A stretch of DNA of 64,000 bases from Simmondsia chinensis (GCA_018398585.1 JAGTTD010000003.1:9246637-9310636), one strand, 5' to 3'. Shown: positions 10,731 to 21,999, numbered from the stretch's first letter. The notes: a model not told the origin generated them from the letters alone. A program made the numbers and translations.

Positions 10731-11007
10731 TGTCATGTCCCGGGAGTGTAATTGAATTTAGCGTTTTGGTGGGAAAAGTTGTGGGCGTCGGTTGGAGCTT
10801 GTATTGAGAAGTAATGTGTAAGATCTTCTATAAAAGACCTAAGATTGTACTTCTTTAATCATTCAAGGAAAATATACAACCATCTCTTATGAGATATTTT
10901 CTCTCTCTCATCTAACTCTCTCTCTATTTCCTCATCTCCTTCCCTTCTTTCTCTCATCTTATCTCTCTCACTTAGGTTAAGATCAAGATTCATCTTGATA
11001 CTTAACA
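10731..11007 (+). repeat. 5' LTR of the RRM-carrying element
   Basis: It begins TGTCATGTCCCGGG and ends GATACTTAACA. A possible TATA motif (TCTATAAAAGACC) lies at 10829-10841, and a CTCTCT-rich tract follows near 10905-10975; the putative transcription start would lie between them. It differs from the right LTR mainly by substitutions in the first 80 bp. Confidence 0.9.
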
Positions 11008-11008
11008 A

Positions 11009-11021
11009 TTAGTATCAGAGC
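11009..11021 (+). other. primer-binding site (tRNA-Met type)
   Basis: One base after the left LTR the sequence TTAGTATCAGAGC matches the initiator-methionine tRNA complement TTGGTATCAGAGC with one mismatch. This site type is usual for copia and some gypsy elements. Confidence 0.75.
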
Positions 11022-12190
11022 CTTGATTTGCTTCCGGATCAAGCTCTAATTCAAGAAAATGATAGAAAATCTGGTTGTGTACAATTGATGCTGCATCATT
11101 GGCTTTTGATTCTTGGCAATTGATTTAGTTGAGTCCAATTCAACTAAATTGAGTTGTGTTGTGTCAAGCCTTGATCCTAGTTGCGATCAATCATCAAAAA
11201 GACAAGAATTGATACACATTTAGGCTTGATTTTTGGTGATCAAAGTCAGTTCAGAAAGGCTGAATTGAAGAGCTTGAAGGTGTACTGTCATTGTATTCAT
11301 CTGCGCATTACGTCAGGGATTTGCATTGAATTTAGCTAAATCTGGTGGAGAATCATAGAAACCCATATTCTTGATCAATATTAGTGGTTGATAATCACTT
11401 TACAAAAAATTCTAATTGAGAATTAAGTAAAATTGATCAAGCAAATCTGTCTGAAACATTGTGGTGTTGTTATTGCTGAATGTTGTGTTCTTGATCATAA
11501 TTCACTGATCTGCTGTGTAGAAGATTGAAGATAGTTGCTGGATCCCATTGGTGCTTGATCAACATCAAAAGGTCTGCTTGTCAAAGCTGAAGTGGGCAGA
11601 TTTGAGGTAGTAACTGTTTGGACATTCTGTTGTTACTGAAAGATAGCTATTGCTTGAACTTCGAGTTACATTTTGAACAACAATTTGATTCTTGTGTTAA
11701 ATATTGATGGAAGTGCATGGATAAGCATAGCTGCATTAGGATTTAACTGAATTCCATAAGAAATATATGAAATCGAGTTGAAATTTCGAAGAGCTGGAAT
11801 TAACCACGGATTGGGAACAGAATTCGTTAAATCTAATTACTCTGCTTGAAGTTGTTGCAAGTATAGTGTGTTGAAGTTGTAATTGCTGTTAAGGTTCAAA
11901 ATTAATTTAGATTTAAGCTTGAATTCATCCCTTTGCATTGAGTTAGGGTTTGAGCAAAGTTTTTCGAAGTCAGGGTTTGGTTTGCAGAACCTTTCGATTA
12001 GGATTTGCCATTGTCCTAAACTTTTGAATCGAAAATAACTTGAGATATACACCAATAGAAGAGTAGATTGTGATTAAGCAATCTATTGTGTGGTGATTTG
12101 AATAAAATCTCCTTTTTTCTGTGAATTAGAACTGCATCACCTATCTGAACCTTCTGTGATTCATTTTGAAGCACTATATTACTTGCTATT

Positions 12191-13129
12191 ATGGCTATTG
12201 AGGTGCAATATGTTAAACTTGAGCATATGGCTGAATTGTTTGAAAGCTTATACCGCAAAATTGATGAGTTGTGGCCGAGACCAGCAAGGGATGACCTTGA
12301 AATACAAAATTTCGATGAGTCTACGATCGAAGTAAATGTTCACAATGTTCATTACTTGATCAATGAAGACATTCTTCATCAAGTGTTTGATCCTTGCGGA
12401 GGTGTTGAAAAGATTGTAATTGTTTCAACTTCCACCCTAGAGGTTGTAGCTCGAGTGACCTTTTCTACAAGAGCACAATCTGCTTATGCCATTGAGCTAA
12501 GGCAAGGAAGAAACATCCTTGATCATTGTTGTGGTTTAAGTGTTCGTTTCCTCATTCCTAATGTGGAAGTGAGTAGAACAGACGAGTTAAATGAAGATAA
12601 AGTTGAATCAATAGAGGGAAAGAACCTTGAGATGCTGCGTACTTCACAACCAGTGAAGCTTGAGATGAAAGCTAGTACCGGAGTCATTTACTACAGTTTT
12701 CAGATAGATAAGACATCAAAGAAATTGCAAGTGGGCTTAGAGGTCTTATGTGTTCGAAACCAAAGGTTTAAACTCACTTCCCAGAATAAGATAGAACTCA
12801 ATTCGGAAGTTGAGAAGTGTTTCTCAAGTCCAAAATTGAGAGCAATTGAAATTAAGAGGAAGAATGTGGTTAGGAAAGAACCACGAGTTGATGAGGTTAA
12901 TATTGCCGGAATTGAGCTTAGCAAGGTCCAAGAGAAATTAGCATTGCCAAAAGTGGAACAAATGTTTGAGTTTCCACCTGGAAAATGTGAAGACCTGCAG
13001 GAACAGGACATAGGACCACCTATTACAGTTGGAAGCAAGTCCAATTCATCTCCTGAGCAATTAGTTCATGCAGGAAAACATGGAAAGGATGAGGTTACAT
13101 CCGTCTATGACTATAACACGGGTTTATAG
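12191..13129 (+). CDS. RRM-domain protein encoded in an LTR element (PTB-like RRM)
   Basis: The 312-residue frame starts at ATG 12191 (MAIEVQYVKLEHM) and is uninterrupted to TAG. Residues about 45-113 form an RNA-recognition motif: STIEVNVHNVHYLINEDI in the RNP2/helix-1 position, ILHQVFDPCGGVEKIVI, VVARVTFSTRAQSAYAIE as the RNP1 region, and GRNILDHCCGLSVRF. The LHQVF and GRNI...CC patterns are characteristic of polypyrimidine-tract-binding proteins. The remaining 200 residues are charged, with KLEMKASTGV and EIKRKNVVRKEPR, and match nothing I know. There is one RRM where plant PTBs have three or four. Its place directly after a long leader suggests it is the first gene of the element, where gag is expected. 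A role in binding element RNA is inferred. Alternatives are an extremely diverged gag or a captured host fragment. Confidence 0.7.
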   Translation: MAIEVQYVKLEHMAELFESLYRKIDELWPRPARDDLEIQNFDESTIEVNVHNVHYLINEDILHQVFDPCGGVEKIVIVSTSTLEVVARVTFSTRAQSAYAIELRQGRNILDHCCGLSVRFLIPNVEVSRTDELNEDKVESIEGKNLEMLRTSQPVKLEMKASTGVIYYSFQIDKTSKKLQVGLEVLCVRNQRFKLTSQNKIELNSEVEKCFSSPKLRAIEIKRKNVVRKEPRVDEVNIAGIELSKVQEKLALPKVEQMFEFPPGKCEDLQEQDIGPPITVGSKSNSSPEQLVHAGKHGKDEVTSVYDYNTGL

Positions 13130-13390
13130 CTTGTTTTGAAGCTAGTAAAGGCAGATTCAGCTCAACTACATGACAATAATCAGCTCCCTCCTGATCTGGG
13201 AGAGGATTATCATGACTATAAAAGGTCAGCGAGCTTTTGTGCTGAATGGTGATGATCAAGCTGCTAGATTGTGTTCTGGTTTTCAGCAGCGAAAATAATT
13301 GATGCAATGGCTCACTTCAGGACAAGGAATTGACTTCTTAATTGTATTTAAGCTAAGTAACAAGCAGTAACATAAATTTGTCCAAAGCAA

Positions 13391-13747
13391 ATGCAGAAAA
13401 GTGTTCTCCTAGTTTTGTATGACATGGGGAGACCTCCCGAAATTGTGTTGCTGTATGAATGTATTAAAGAAGGTTTAGGCCTTGGTTTTGGACTTGCAGC
13501 GAGTAAATGTGGCCAAGTATTGATGCATTTGATGACAATTGAGTCATGGAACGAAAGAAGAGTAGTTCTTGCTGAAAATGTGAGTCATGAACTAAATCTG
13601 GAATTGGCAAGCTGTTGCGTTAATATTGATTGTAGAAGGCTGATGCAAAAGCTCCAATGTCTTCAACATTCTTTAGTTGAAGAATTAAACAAGATAGCAA
13701 GAACAACTTCAGCTGAAATTTGCTTATACGTCAGCCAAAGAGAATAG
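13391..13747 (+). CDS. unidentified ORF of the RRM-carrying LTR element
   Basis: A 118-residue frame (MQKSVLLVLYDMGRPPEIVL...) lies 262 bp after the RRM ORF. It contains ECIKEGLGLGFGLAASKCG and ends YVSQRE, just inside the start of the next frame. I recognise no domain. The overlap with the following frame suggests that both are parts of one older reading frame broken by a frameshift. The amino-acid composition is ordinary, with no membrane segment or zinc motif. Confidence 0.4.
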   Translation: MQKSVLLVLYDMGRPPEIVLLYECIKEGLGLGFGLAASKCGQVLMHLMTIESWNERRVVLAENVSHELNLELASCCVNIDCRRLMQKLQCLQHSLVEELNKIARTTSAEICLYVSQRE

Positions 13748-14283
13748 AACAGAACAGGACAGAAATTGACCTGGGCAGGTTCACATCTGATCAGCAGTTC
13801 CATGGGTGTTATGATTTAATGCAATTGGCACATATACTTGAGATTATTGATAGGAACTCCAAACCTGATGTGTTTGGCCATAAGGGGTGGTTGGAGGAGT
13901 TTGAGTTACATGGTCTTTTGTGTCAATATAGCTACAGCATGTTCATTAGCTACAGTAAGGATGAGAAGGATGAAACAAGAGTTGAATGTCTTGTATCCTC
14001 CATGGAATTTGTGCACTGTAGATTAAGCATTGTCCCATGGAATGCTTTGGATAGACAATACTTAATTTGGTGGAGCAAAAGTCCATATTTTCAAGCCAAA
14101 GTCACAAGTGCTCAAGTGATCAAGATTGGACAGCAATGTACCCGGAATTTTTGGTGCATCCTCTCTAAGCTTTGCCAAGATCAAAGAATGGGAGCTTATG
14201 GTGTAATCTATGCAAGAATTTTGAGAGAAGAAGCTGAGATTCCCAGATTACTTATGTTCCAATTCAAGATGTTTACAACATAA
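13720..14283 (+). CDS. unidentified ORF of the RRM-carrying LTR element (187 residues)
   Basis: This frame overlaps the previous one by 28 bp and runs MLIRQPKRIEQNRTEIDLG to FQFKMFTT. Phrases such as LDRQYLIWWSKSPYFQAKV and FWCILSKLCQDQRMGAYG look protein-like, but no known domain is visible, and in particular no RT (no YxDD/FxDD) and no integrase core. Because the first residues lie in the overlap, the natural start may be internal or the segment may be a downstream part of a broken longer ORF. Function is unknown. Confidence 0.4.
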   Translation: MLIRQPKRIEQNRTEIDLGRFTSDQQFHGCYDLMQLAHILEIIDRNSKPDVFGHKGWLEEFELHGLLCQYSYSMFISYSKDEKDETRVECLVSSMEFVHCRLSIVPWNALDRQYLIWWSKSPYFQAKVTSAQVIKIGQQCTRNFWCILSKLCQDQRMGAYGVIYARILREEAEIPRLLMFQFKMFTT

Positions 14284-14289
14284 TTCAAA

Positions 14290-14784
14290 GTGGCTGCTAA
14301 AAATGCTTGGAGAAGTACATTTCCTTCATTGTCAACAGAAAATGAGTTGCTCAAATGGATTGTGATTGGTGCTATTATGACTTTGGGAAGATGGATTAAC
14401 TTGTTTGCATCAAGAGGCTTCCTTATGGACAAGAATCGAGCTGAAATCGGTAGTATCCGCAGCTATGTGGTGTCATGATTATACACTGCTGAATTCTTGA
14501 AATCTGCAGCACAACATGTGGAATTGGAAAACAATCAAGAGTATGTTGAGCTTGGTTTGATATGGTTTAGTAAGTGGATGTTTAAGCACTACAAATTTTG
14601 GATAAGATCCAAGATGAAGTGGTGGAAGCTACATTCTTTGGGGGTCTCAATGTGCTTTGTCACCAAGATCAAGATATGGGGTTGTTTTAGCTACAATAGG
14701 GAATTTCTTCAAGCAGATTTGATGCTTGGTTCACTTGGTTTGAGTTTGAAAGACTGGAAAATGAGTGTTCTTCATCAAATGTAA
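14290..14784 (+). pseudogene. remnants of further unidentified coding sequence in the RRM-carrying element
   Basis: Two short plus-strand frames follow closely: 14290-14478 (MAAKNAWRSTFPSLSTENEL...) and 14497-14784 (MKSAAQHVELENNQEYVELG...). They are in different frames and separated by stops, as expected if a longer ORF has decayed. W-rich phrases such as IWFSKWMFKHYKFWIRSKMK recall the preceding ORF. Nothing identifiable follows between 14785 and the polypurine tract. Confidence 0.3.
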
Positions 14785-15157
14785 GCTCAGATAGCAGGAC
14801 TTGGGGCTGGAGTACTTCAGAATCTGCATCTTATAATGTTCTGCTGCTGCTGCAATATTTCAGTATGCTGCAGGCTATCTTCAGCTGCAAGTTCAGCAAG
14901 GAATCCACTGGGTTCCACTACAATCCAGAGTCAGAGGTGTTCAAAGACTTCATATGTGGTCTTATGGATCTACCGACATTCAAATTTTGCTGTGCAACAC
15001 ATTACTAGCAGGATTTCAGATGTATTGATGTGTTTTTGGTCCTCTGCAACAGTAACTTGGTTAACACTTCACATAAGAAGCTCATTCATTCTTCCCACAT
15101 AAACATTGATCTTCAAGTTCAACTCTTTTTTTTTTATTCTTGGGGACAATAATCTCT

Positions 15158-15172
15158 TAAAGGAGGTAGTAT
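15158..15172 (+). other. polypurine tract of the RRM-carrying element
   Basis: TAAAGGAGGTAGTAT stands directly before the right LTR. It is purine-rich and in the expected position for priming plus-strand DNA synthesis. Confidence 0.7.
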
Positions 15173-15449
15173 TGTCATGTCCCGGGATTGTAATTGAATT
15201 TAGCGTTTTGGCAGGAAAAGATGTTGATGTCGGTTAGAGCTTGTATTGAGAAGTAATGTGTAAGATCTTCTATAAAAGACCTAAGATTGTACTTCTTTAA
15301 TCATTCAACGAAAATATACAACCATCTCTTATGAGATATTTTCTCTCTCTCATCTAACTCTCTCTCTATTTCCTCATCTCCTTCCCCTCATTCTCTCATA
15401 TTATCACTCTCACTTAGGTGAAGATCAAGATTCATCTTGATACTTAACA
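15173..15449 (+). repeat. 3' LTR of the RRM-carrying element
   Basis: Same ends and length as the left LTR (TGTCATGTCCCGGG ... GATACTTAACA), followed by the target duplication GACTT at 15450-15454. Confidence 0.9.
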
Positions 15450-15454
15450 GACTT

Positions 15455-16380
15455 GAACATTGGCATTGAGATCCCTCAAAGCCAAAGAATATCCCTAGTT
15501 CAAAAAGCATGCAACCCCAAAGGATGCATTATAACCTCTATGGCCAGAATCCAAGTGAGCAACCCCTGGGTTTTTCTACAATTGGGTTTCTCATTTTTTG
15601 AGGGGCTGCATTGTCACCCTGAATAACTGGCATTTATGAGCTCGGAGGAACATCATGAGGATACCCAATTGGGACTAAAGGAGGAGGAATGGGCCTGGGT
15701 CGCCTAATATCTTTTCTAGCGGCTTGGACTAAGCTATTATGAGTCCCAACTTGCCTCACTAAGATGGGCTCGACTTCAAGTACTGTCTGCCTTGCCACAT
15801 CCTTAGCTTTAAGGGCAGTAGTACAAGACAAGGTTGAGTTCACCCTTTCATTCATCGAGGTCCCAACTTCATCGATATAGCTCTCGTTGCGATAGAGTTT
15901 TCAAGTTGAACCGCTAGAGTACACTGTGTTTCAGCGTGTTTTTTTTCAAAGACTTCTTTCATGCCTTGCTCGATACTCTGATCAATTACTTCCATACGAC
16001 GTTTGAGCCTGTCCATAAAACTACTGCGAGAATAGCCATTAAGCCCAATACACTCATCTTCTAGGATGTCTTCATCACCTCCACTTTTGTTACCGTTGAT
16101 GTTTGAGCCTGTCCATAAAACTATTGCGAGAATAGCCATTAAGCCTAATATGCTCATCTTCTAGGATGTCTTCATCAACTTTACTTTTGTTACCGTTGTT
16201 ACGGGTTGTCTGCTCCCCTCATAATACAGGATTTTGTTCTAGAGGGTGCTGTAGTGGGGACCCAATTAAGGCTAAGCCCTCGGGTTCCTCAAGTTCAAGA
16301 GAACTGGATCTCCTTGTCCTTACCATTGGTGCATGGTCTGAAATTAAATTCTAATAATCCATGATGGGGTTAAAGATCGT
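15455..16380 (-). pseudogene. gypsy gag N-terminal region and leader
   Basis: Minus-strand reading gives SSFMDRLKRRMEVIDQSIEQ and GMKEVFEKKHAETQC (16030-15910), then RRPRPIPPPLVPIGYPHDVP (15710-15650). A charged, coiled-coil-like N-terminus followed by a proline-rich part is common in the gag of Tat/Ogre-like elements. The region is continuous with the gag core at 10725 once the RRM element is removed. Frames are broken. Confidence 0.5.
16001..16195. repeat. 100-bp tandem duplication in the gypsy gag region
   Basis: The unit starting GTTTGAGCCTGTCCATAAAA occurs at 16001 and again at 16101. The copies differ by a few substitutions (for example CACCTCCACTTT against CAACTTTACTTT). Confidence 0.85.
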
Positions 16381-16422
16381 TAAGTCTTATTTTAATCCTC
16401 CCACTGTGGTCGTCAAAAGGCG

Positions 16423-17817
16423 TGTTTTTTCTTTTTGTTTGTTATGTGTGTGAATGTGGTCGCTGTAGATACAAATCAAACAAATGTGCAAATTGTGACT
16501 CACCGCAACTATGGAGCGAGCCTGAATTCTAGACCACATATCTTTGACCTCAACCGCTCACCTTTTTAAAGAAAAGGAATGGTGCTTTCGTGAATCAAAC
16601 TTTAGTTTGCAATTAATATGTGGATTATGCTTATGCTCCAATTCAGGAGACTTTTAAATATTTTTTGTGGATTTTTGCATTTATGTTTGATAGAACGGTA
16701 GAAGGATCTGGACTTAACTCAAGTGGCAATTACAGTGACAGAGCCGGGCCCACACATACTTTTCCTCGCACATTTAAAAGTCAGGAACTAGGATGGAGAA
16801 AAACTCAAGTGCTCAACAGTCCACTTACACGCCCGAGTCAATTAGATTTTACGTCTGACACCCTTGACTTGTAATAACTCGAATCAATTAGAGTTTAACA
16901 AGGTTAAGATGGAGCAAATCGTGTCTGGGCTACTAGATGAGGGCTAATGAAATCAAGGTCAGGCCCTGGCCGTCAAAGCCCTTAAATAATAATGCAAACC
17001 TAAGTCCACTTGACTTATTAAGTAGTAACACTAGTATTAAGACCAACACAACCAAGGTCAAGTAATGGCCATCAAAGCCTTAAAGTAATGCCTCAATTCT
17101 CAACTTATCAATTGTGGGAACATATTAAAACAAAGAGTTTATACCTGAACCCTGAAGCACTATATTAGGCTGAAGAAAGCAAGTATAGCAAAGATCTATG
17201 CAATGCTAAACTATGCTAAATTACGGTACTCCTAGATAAAAAGCTCAAGTGTGATGTGAAGAAACTTGAAGAAGTTTGTATGAGTGTCGCTGGACACTTC
17301 ACGACTATAATAGTGTCTCTTATTTGTAGAAAATGGAAATAACTGTTGCATCCAAATTTTCAGATATTTTCTTCCCACTTTTGCCTTAAAGCTCCTTTGG
17401 CGTGCTAAATGGGCAGTGAACGCGCCCTAAATTAGTGTATTCAAGTGTCTCTCTTGAATCCCCGCATCTATATTCCTTGCTAGAGTTCCTTCTAGATGCC
17501 CCATGTTCTGTTGGATAGGCTTGAGGCTCACATATCTGCAATTGTGCTCCAAGTAACTGTCTCAAGCTTTAGGAACACGTATCATGCAGTCTTCTAGGAA
17601 GTCCCTTGATCTCGAGCTGTTTTTACCTCTTCAACCACCTTGAGTGATTGATAACCCTCAAAAGGGTTTTAAACTCCTAAAACAACTGGACTCACGATGC
17701 CGTTATCTTAACATTTAAAGGCCTTATATCCCTTGAGGATGGCCTCACCTAATAAGCATGTGATACTTTGCTCCAAAACGGCGTCATCCCAACTCCCTCA
17801 AGTTTAAGGTATAAACA
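16423..17817 (-). repeat. probable 5' LTR of the nest-host gypsy element
   Basis: A PBS-like TGACGACCACAGTGGG (minus strand, about 16394-16417) adjoins the left end. The segment has candidate ends TGTTTTTTC (16423) and GGTATAAACA (17817), which give TGTTTATACC...AAAAAACA on the element strand with short inverted ends. The window contains no partner LTR to compare, so both boundaries are provisional. Confidence 0.45.
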
Positions 17818-19184
17818 GCTAGCATGATACATTATTTCACTAATATATAGATATCTCCCATCTAATTAAGTGAAAGTTTTTAATAACCTGCATTGAAAAT
17901 ATTAATATAACTCATATATATTGTTGTAACTATGAATTAATATCAACTTTTCATGGTCAAAATTGGTGTAATTTTGACAAATATTTACCATGATTTAGCA
18001 TAGGGTAATTAAATGATAAATGTTGAAACCTCGGGTACCTTATTGTGTGTATTAAAATGCCATGGTTTTGATGTGTCTCACTTTTATTTGTCTTTTACTC
18101 TCACTTATTATCTTTTTGAAGAATACATGTATAACTCTGATGCAAATTTTGTGTTAAAAGGTCGAGAATGAGTTGAGATGCAGCATACCTGTAGATGAAT
18201 TGAAGATCTCACAAAATAAACACGTTTAAAGAAGACTTGACGACGTGTAGGAAATGGACAAACCGCGTCAAAATTAGGTCAAGAAAAGTCTTGTCTCAGA
18301 TAATCTTAGCGGATCCATCAACCAAGCATTTTGCCAACCAATCAAACTAACCCAAGCGAAAGGCTAAACGAGTATCCATGACTCAATAATATCCGGGGAT
18401 GGTTACCATTGGTCTCATTTGGATCGATTGGAGAGCTCCGTATACAACTATCCTCAACGACCCGACCGATCGATCGATTAGACAAGGACCTGATCGATCA
18501 CATATCAGCAAAAAAAGACCTACAAGCACAAATCTTTAATGCATATTAATATTGAATTATAAGTTATACAAGAATTGATTAGTGCTATTGAAATAACCCA
18601 TGTAACACCTTGAGTCATTATATCGGATAATACATCCCAATTGAATATTAATCTATATTCAGAGCTTGTAGCCTAAATTATTCAAGTCATCATTGAAATA
18701 AGACATAATATTGGATCCTAGATCAGCTATCCTGAAATTCATTCCCCAATTTTCTTTGATTGATGGATTAATTTAGATTCAATTGTTTTCCAATCAATTT
18801 AGTTAATTTCTCAAATTTTCAAACAAAATCAAAGCCTTAGTCACTCAAAAATATTTTTAGTTTAGCGTTATACTGATTCCCTATGGATTCGACACCCCTA
18901 TATTCGCCAGTAGTTGTGATGAGCTCAGGCGAAGTGCAGTGTTTTAACACACTTTAAATCCACATCTGGTACGTAAGTGATAATATCTAAACTTTAGTAA
19001 CCAAAGTTATACATTCCTAAATTAGATTTTGTAAATTAATAATTTAAACTATTTATACTTAATATGTATTTATATAGATTTTCATAATATACCAATTCCC
19101 TTTTTTTTTTTTTTTTTTTGAGCACTTATTATACCAATTCCAAACCTTCAAATTTTAGTGCAAAGTAAAAACTGCTCTTGTTTA
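17818..19184. other. AT-rich intergenic sequence with a possible old gypsy leader
   Basis: No gene is seen. The stretch CTATGGATTCGACACCCCTA near 18882-18901 resembles the conserved leader wording of Athila/Tat-type gypsy elements and may be a decayed end of another element. A poly-T run lies at 19103-19120. Confidence 0.4.
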
Positions 19185-19385
19185 AAGGAGAGTTTTCAAA
19201 AGAGCACATTTTGATCTTTTTTATTTTTAAAATAGCACATGAAAATTTAAAATTGTTAAAATAGTACGTACAAATTTAAAAATACCAAAATAGTACGCCC
19301 AGACAGCATGCCACGTGACAAGCTGCCACGCAAGCGAAGGCATTTTGGTCATTTCACATTTTTAGGGGAAAAAAAGGAATATCAG
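19185..19385 (+). repeat. left terminal inverted repeat of the foldback element
   Basis: It starts near AAGGAGAGTTTTCAAAAGAG and includes the repeated wording AAAATAGTACG. It is matched imperfectly by the complement of 22000-22198. Confidence 0.7.
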
Positions 19386-19699
19386 CATTTTTTTTTTTTA
19401 TTAATTTTACGCCTATCACAAAATTTAAATAAAAATGTAAAAAGATAAGTAATTGCCTAAATTTTAGTATTGTATTTTATAGATTTTATTATTTGATATA
19501 GATAAATTTATCAAAATTTTAAAAAAGTATTGTCCAAACAAAAGGTATATTTACTATTATTATTGTTGTCGGATGCCGAAGTTTATATTTATATAGAAAA
19601 TAAAATAAATTTTAATTTGAACATTACAAATAAAAATAAAATAATTAAACAGTTAAAATATAATTATTTTATGAAAAAAGTTATTATAGATGCTTAATA

Positions 19700-21080
19700 A
19701 AATTATTAGTGTAACATAATCCCATAATTAGTAAAAAATAGGGTAAAAGATAAAAATTCCTTCATGAATAACTATGTAGTACAACTGGTAGCACTTTGGG
19801 ATACATTTAGTTAAAAGTTGTGATATATTTATTTAAAACTCATGGTACTTTTCTAAAGATAACTCCAAACAGGTCCAAACTAAGTTGGGGTATATTTAGG
19901 ACAATTATAGCTACTTAATGATGTTATTAGTATAACATAATCTCATAATTAAAATGGCATAAAAATCAAAGATCTATTCATGTATAACTATGTGGTACAA
20001 ATTAGCAGAACCTTATGGTACATTTTCTTAAAACTCGTGGCATATTTTTAAAACTAAATACAAATGGGTCCAAACGAAGTTGAGGTACCTTTAGGACCAT
20101 TGTAGACTTAATGAAGTTATTAGTACAACATAATCCCATAATTAGTGGACAAATAGCATGGAAATTAATTATTCTTTTAAATATAACTGTGGTATAATCT
20201 AGGAGAACCTTATGGTTAATTTAGTTAAACGTTGTGGTACATTTAGTCAAAACTTGTGGTACATTTCTAAAACTAACTGCCACTGGGTCCAAACTAAGTT
20301 GGGGCACATTTAGGACCATTATAAACGCCTAATGACGTTATTAGTGTAACATAATCCCATAAATTAGTGAAAAAAGGGCATAAAAATTAAGGATTTCTTC
20401 ATCTATAACTATGTGATATGAGCTAGTAAAAGATTGTGATACATTTAGTTAAAACTCGTAGTGCATTTCTAAAACTAACTTTAAATGGGTCCAAACTAAG
20501 TTGGGGTACATTTAGGACCATTATAAACAGCTAATGACGCTATTAGTGTAACATAATCCCATAATTAGTTGAAAAATGGCGTAAAAATTAAAGATTTCTT
20601 CATTTATAACTATGTGGTACAAGCTACTAAAAAATTGTGATACATTTAGTGAAAACTCGTAGCGCATTTCCAAAACTAACATCAAATGGGTCCAAACTAA
20701 GTTGAGATACTTTTAGGACTATTATAGACGCTTAATGAAGTTATTAGTGTAACATAATCCTTTAATTAATGGAAAAATATCATAAAAATTAAAGATTCTT
20801 TCATGTATAACTATGTGGCACAAATTAGTAGAACCTTGTGCTACATTTAGTTACAACTCACAGTATATTTCTAAAACTAACTCCAAATGGGACCAAACTA
20901 AGTTGTGGTGCATTTAGGACTGTTGTAGACAGTTAATGATTTCATTAGAGTAACATAATACCATAACTAGTGGAAAATTGTCATAAAAATTAAAGATTTT
21001 TCATGTATAACTATGTAGTACAAGCTAGTTTGTACCCATTAGTATATAATTAGTGTGACATAATTCCATAATGAGTTAAA
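19700..21080 (+). repeat. about 200-bp satellite, seven forward units
   Basis: Each unit contains GTAACATAATCCCATAATTA, a run like AAAATTAAAGATT, TCATGTATAACTATGTGGTA, GTACATTTAGTTAAAACTC, and GGTCCAAACTAAGTTGGGGT followed by ACATTTAGGACCATTATA. Unit starts can be seen near 19708, 19936, 20130, 20347, 20548, 20750 and 20952, so the period is about 195-230 bp. The spacers are parts of the unit, not unique sequences. Confidence 0.85.
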
Positions 21081-21720
21081 ATACATTTTGTCATAATGGT
21101 CCTAAATATCTCAACTTAGTTTTGACCCATTTGGAGTTAGTTTTAGAAATGTATCATGAGTTTTAACTAAATGTACTACAATTTTTAACTAAATGTACCA
21201 CAAAGTTCTATTAACTTGTATCATATTATTATACGTAAAAGAATCTTTAATTTTTATACCATCATTCCACTAATTATGAGATTATGTTACAATAGTGACT
21301 TCATTAAGCGTTTATATTCTAAAGGTATCCTAACTTAGTTTGGAACCGCTTGAAGTTAGTTTTAGAAATGTACCACAAGTTTTAGCTAAATGTACTACAA
21401 GTTCGTACTAGTTTGTACCATACAGTTATACATGAAAAGATCTTTCATTTTTACATTGTCTTCCCACTAATTGTGGGATTATGTTACTCTAATGATTTCA
21501 TTAAGCATCTATAATGGTCTTAAATATCCTCCAACTTAGTTATGGATCCATTTGGAGTTAGTTTTAGAAATGTACTGCTAATTTTAACAAACTGTACCAC
21601 AAGGTTTTATGAGCATGTACCACCTAGTTATACATGAAGGAATCTTTAATTTTTACGCAATTTTTCCACTAATTATGAGATTATGTTACAGTAGTGACTT
21701 TATTAAGTGTATATGATATT
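21081..21720 (-). repeat. same satellite in inverted orientation, about three units
   Basis: The reverse complement of the satellite recurs, with CCACTAATTATGAGATTATG near 21280 and related copies near 21466 and 21669, and CATTTGGAGTTAGTTTTAGA in each unit. The switch of orientation is at about 21050-21090. Confidence 0.8.
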
Positions 21721-21999
21721 CGTTTCCATTAAATAATTATATTTTTAATAGTTTAATTATTTATTTGATTTTTATATAAATATAATTTTTGATATATAAC
21801 AATAATAATAATAGTAAATATACTTTTTTTTGTCAAAGTAAATATACTTTTTTTTTGTGCAATAATTCTTTAGAAATTTGATATATTTATGTATAACAAA
21901 TAATCAAATCTATATAATACAACAAAAAAATTTAGGCAATTGATTTTCTATTTACATTTTTATTAAAAATTTGCTGCAATCGTAAGAAAATAATAAAAA

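Larger units (their letters stand above)
10731..15449 (+). mobile_element. non-autonomous LTR retrotransposon carrying an RRM protein ORF, 4719 bp
   Basis: Two LTRs of equal length (277 bp; 10731-11007 and 15173-15449) flank a 4.2-kb internal region. The element is bounded by the 5-bp target duplication GACTT (10726-10730 and 15450-15454). A tRNA-Met-type PBS follows the left LTR and a purine tract precedes the right LTR. The LTRs look about 95% alike by eye, which suggests a moderately young insertion. The internal region shows no gag zinc knuckle, protease, RT, RNase H or integrase motif. Instead it holds a 312-residue ORF with an RRM and a chain of unidentified broken ORFs. It sits inside the older gypsy gag region. 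Confidence 0.9.
1..17817 (-). mobile_element. Ty3/gypsy (Tat/Ogre-type) retrotransposon, decayed host of a transposon nest
   Basis: Pieces of one minus-strand gypsy element can be followed from right to left: probable 5' LTR (16423-17817), a PBS-like site near 16394-16417, gag N-terminal part (15455-16380), gag core (8937-10725), retropepsin (4340-4990) and the PR-RT linker (1-463). RT, RNase H and integrase must lie beyond the left edge. The pieces are separated by a CACTA element, a copia fragment and an RRM-carrying LTR element. Two of these insertions have exact target-site duplications, so the interruption is by insertion and not by rearrangement. The gag and protease sequences and the PBS-like TGACGACCACAGTGGG resemble Tat/Ogre elements; the lineage is inferred from memory of family patterns. 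All frames carry stops and no part looks active. Confidence 0.75.

Noticed and set aside
19700..21720. Regularly spaced repeats that could suggest a CRISPR-like array
   Set aside because: The units are whole satellite monomers of about 200 bp without unique spacers, the array inverts, and the genome is eukaryotic.
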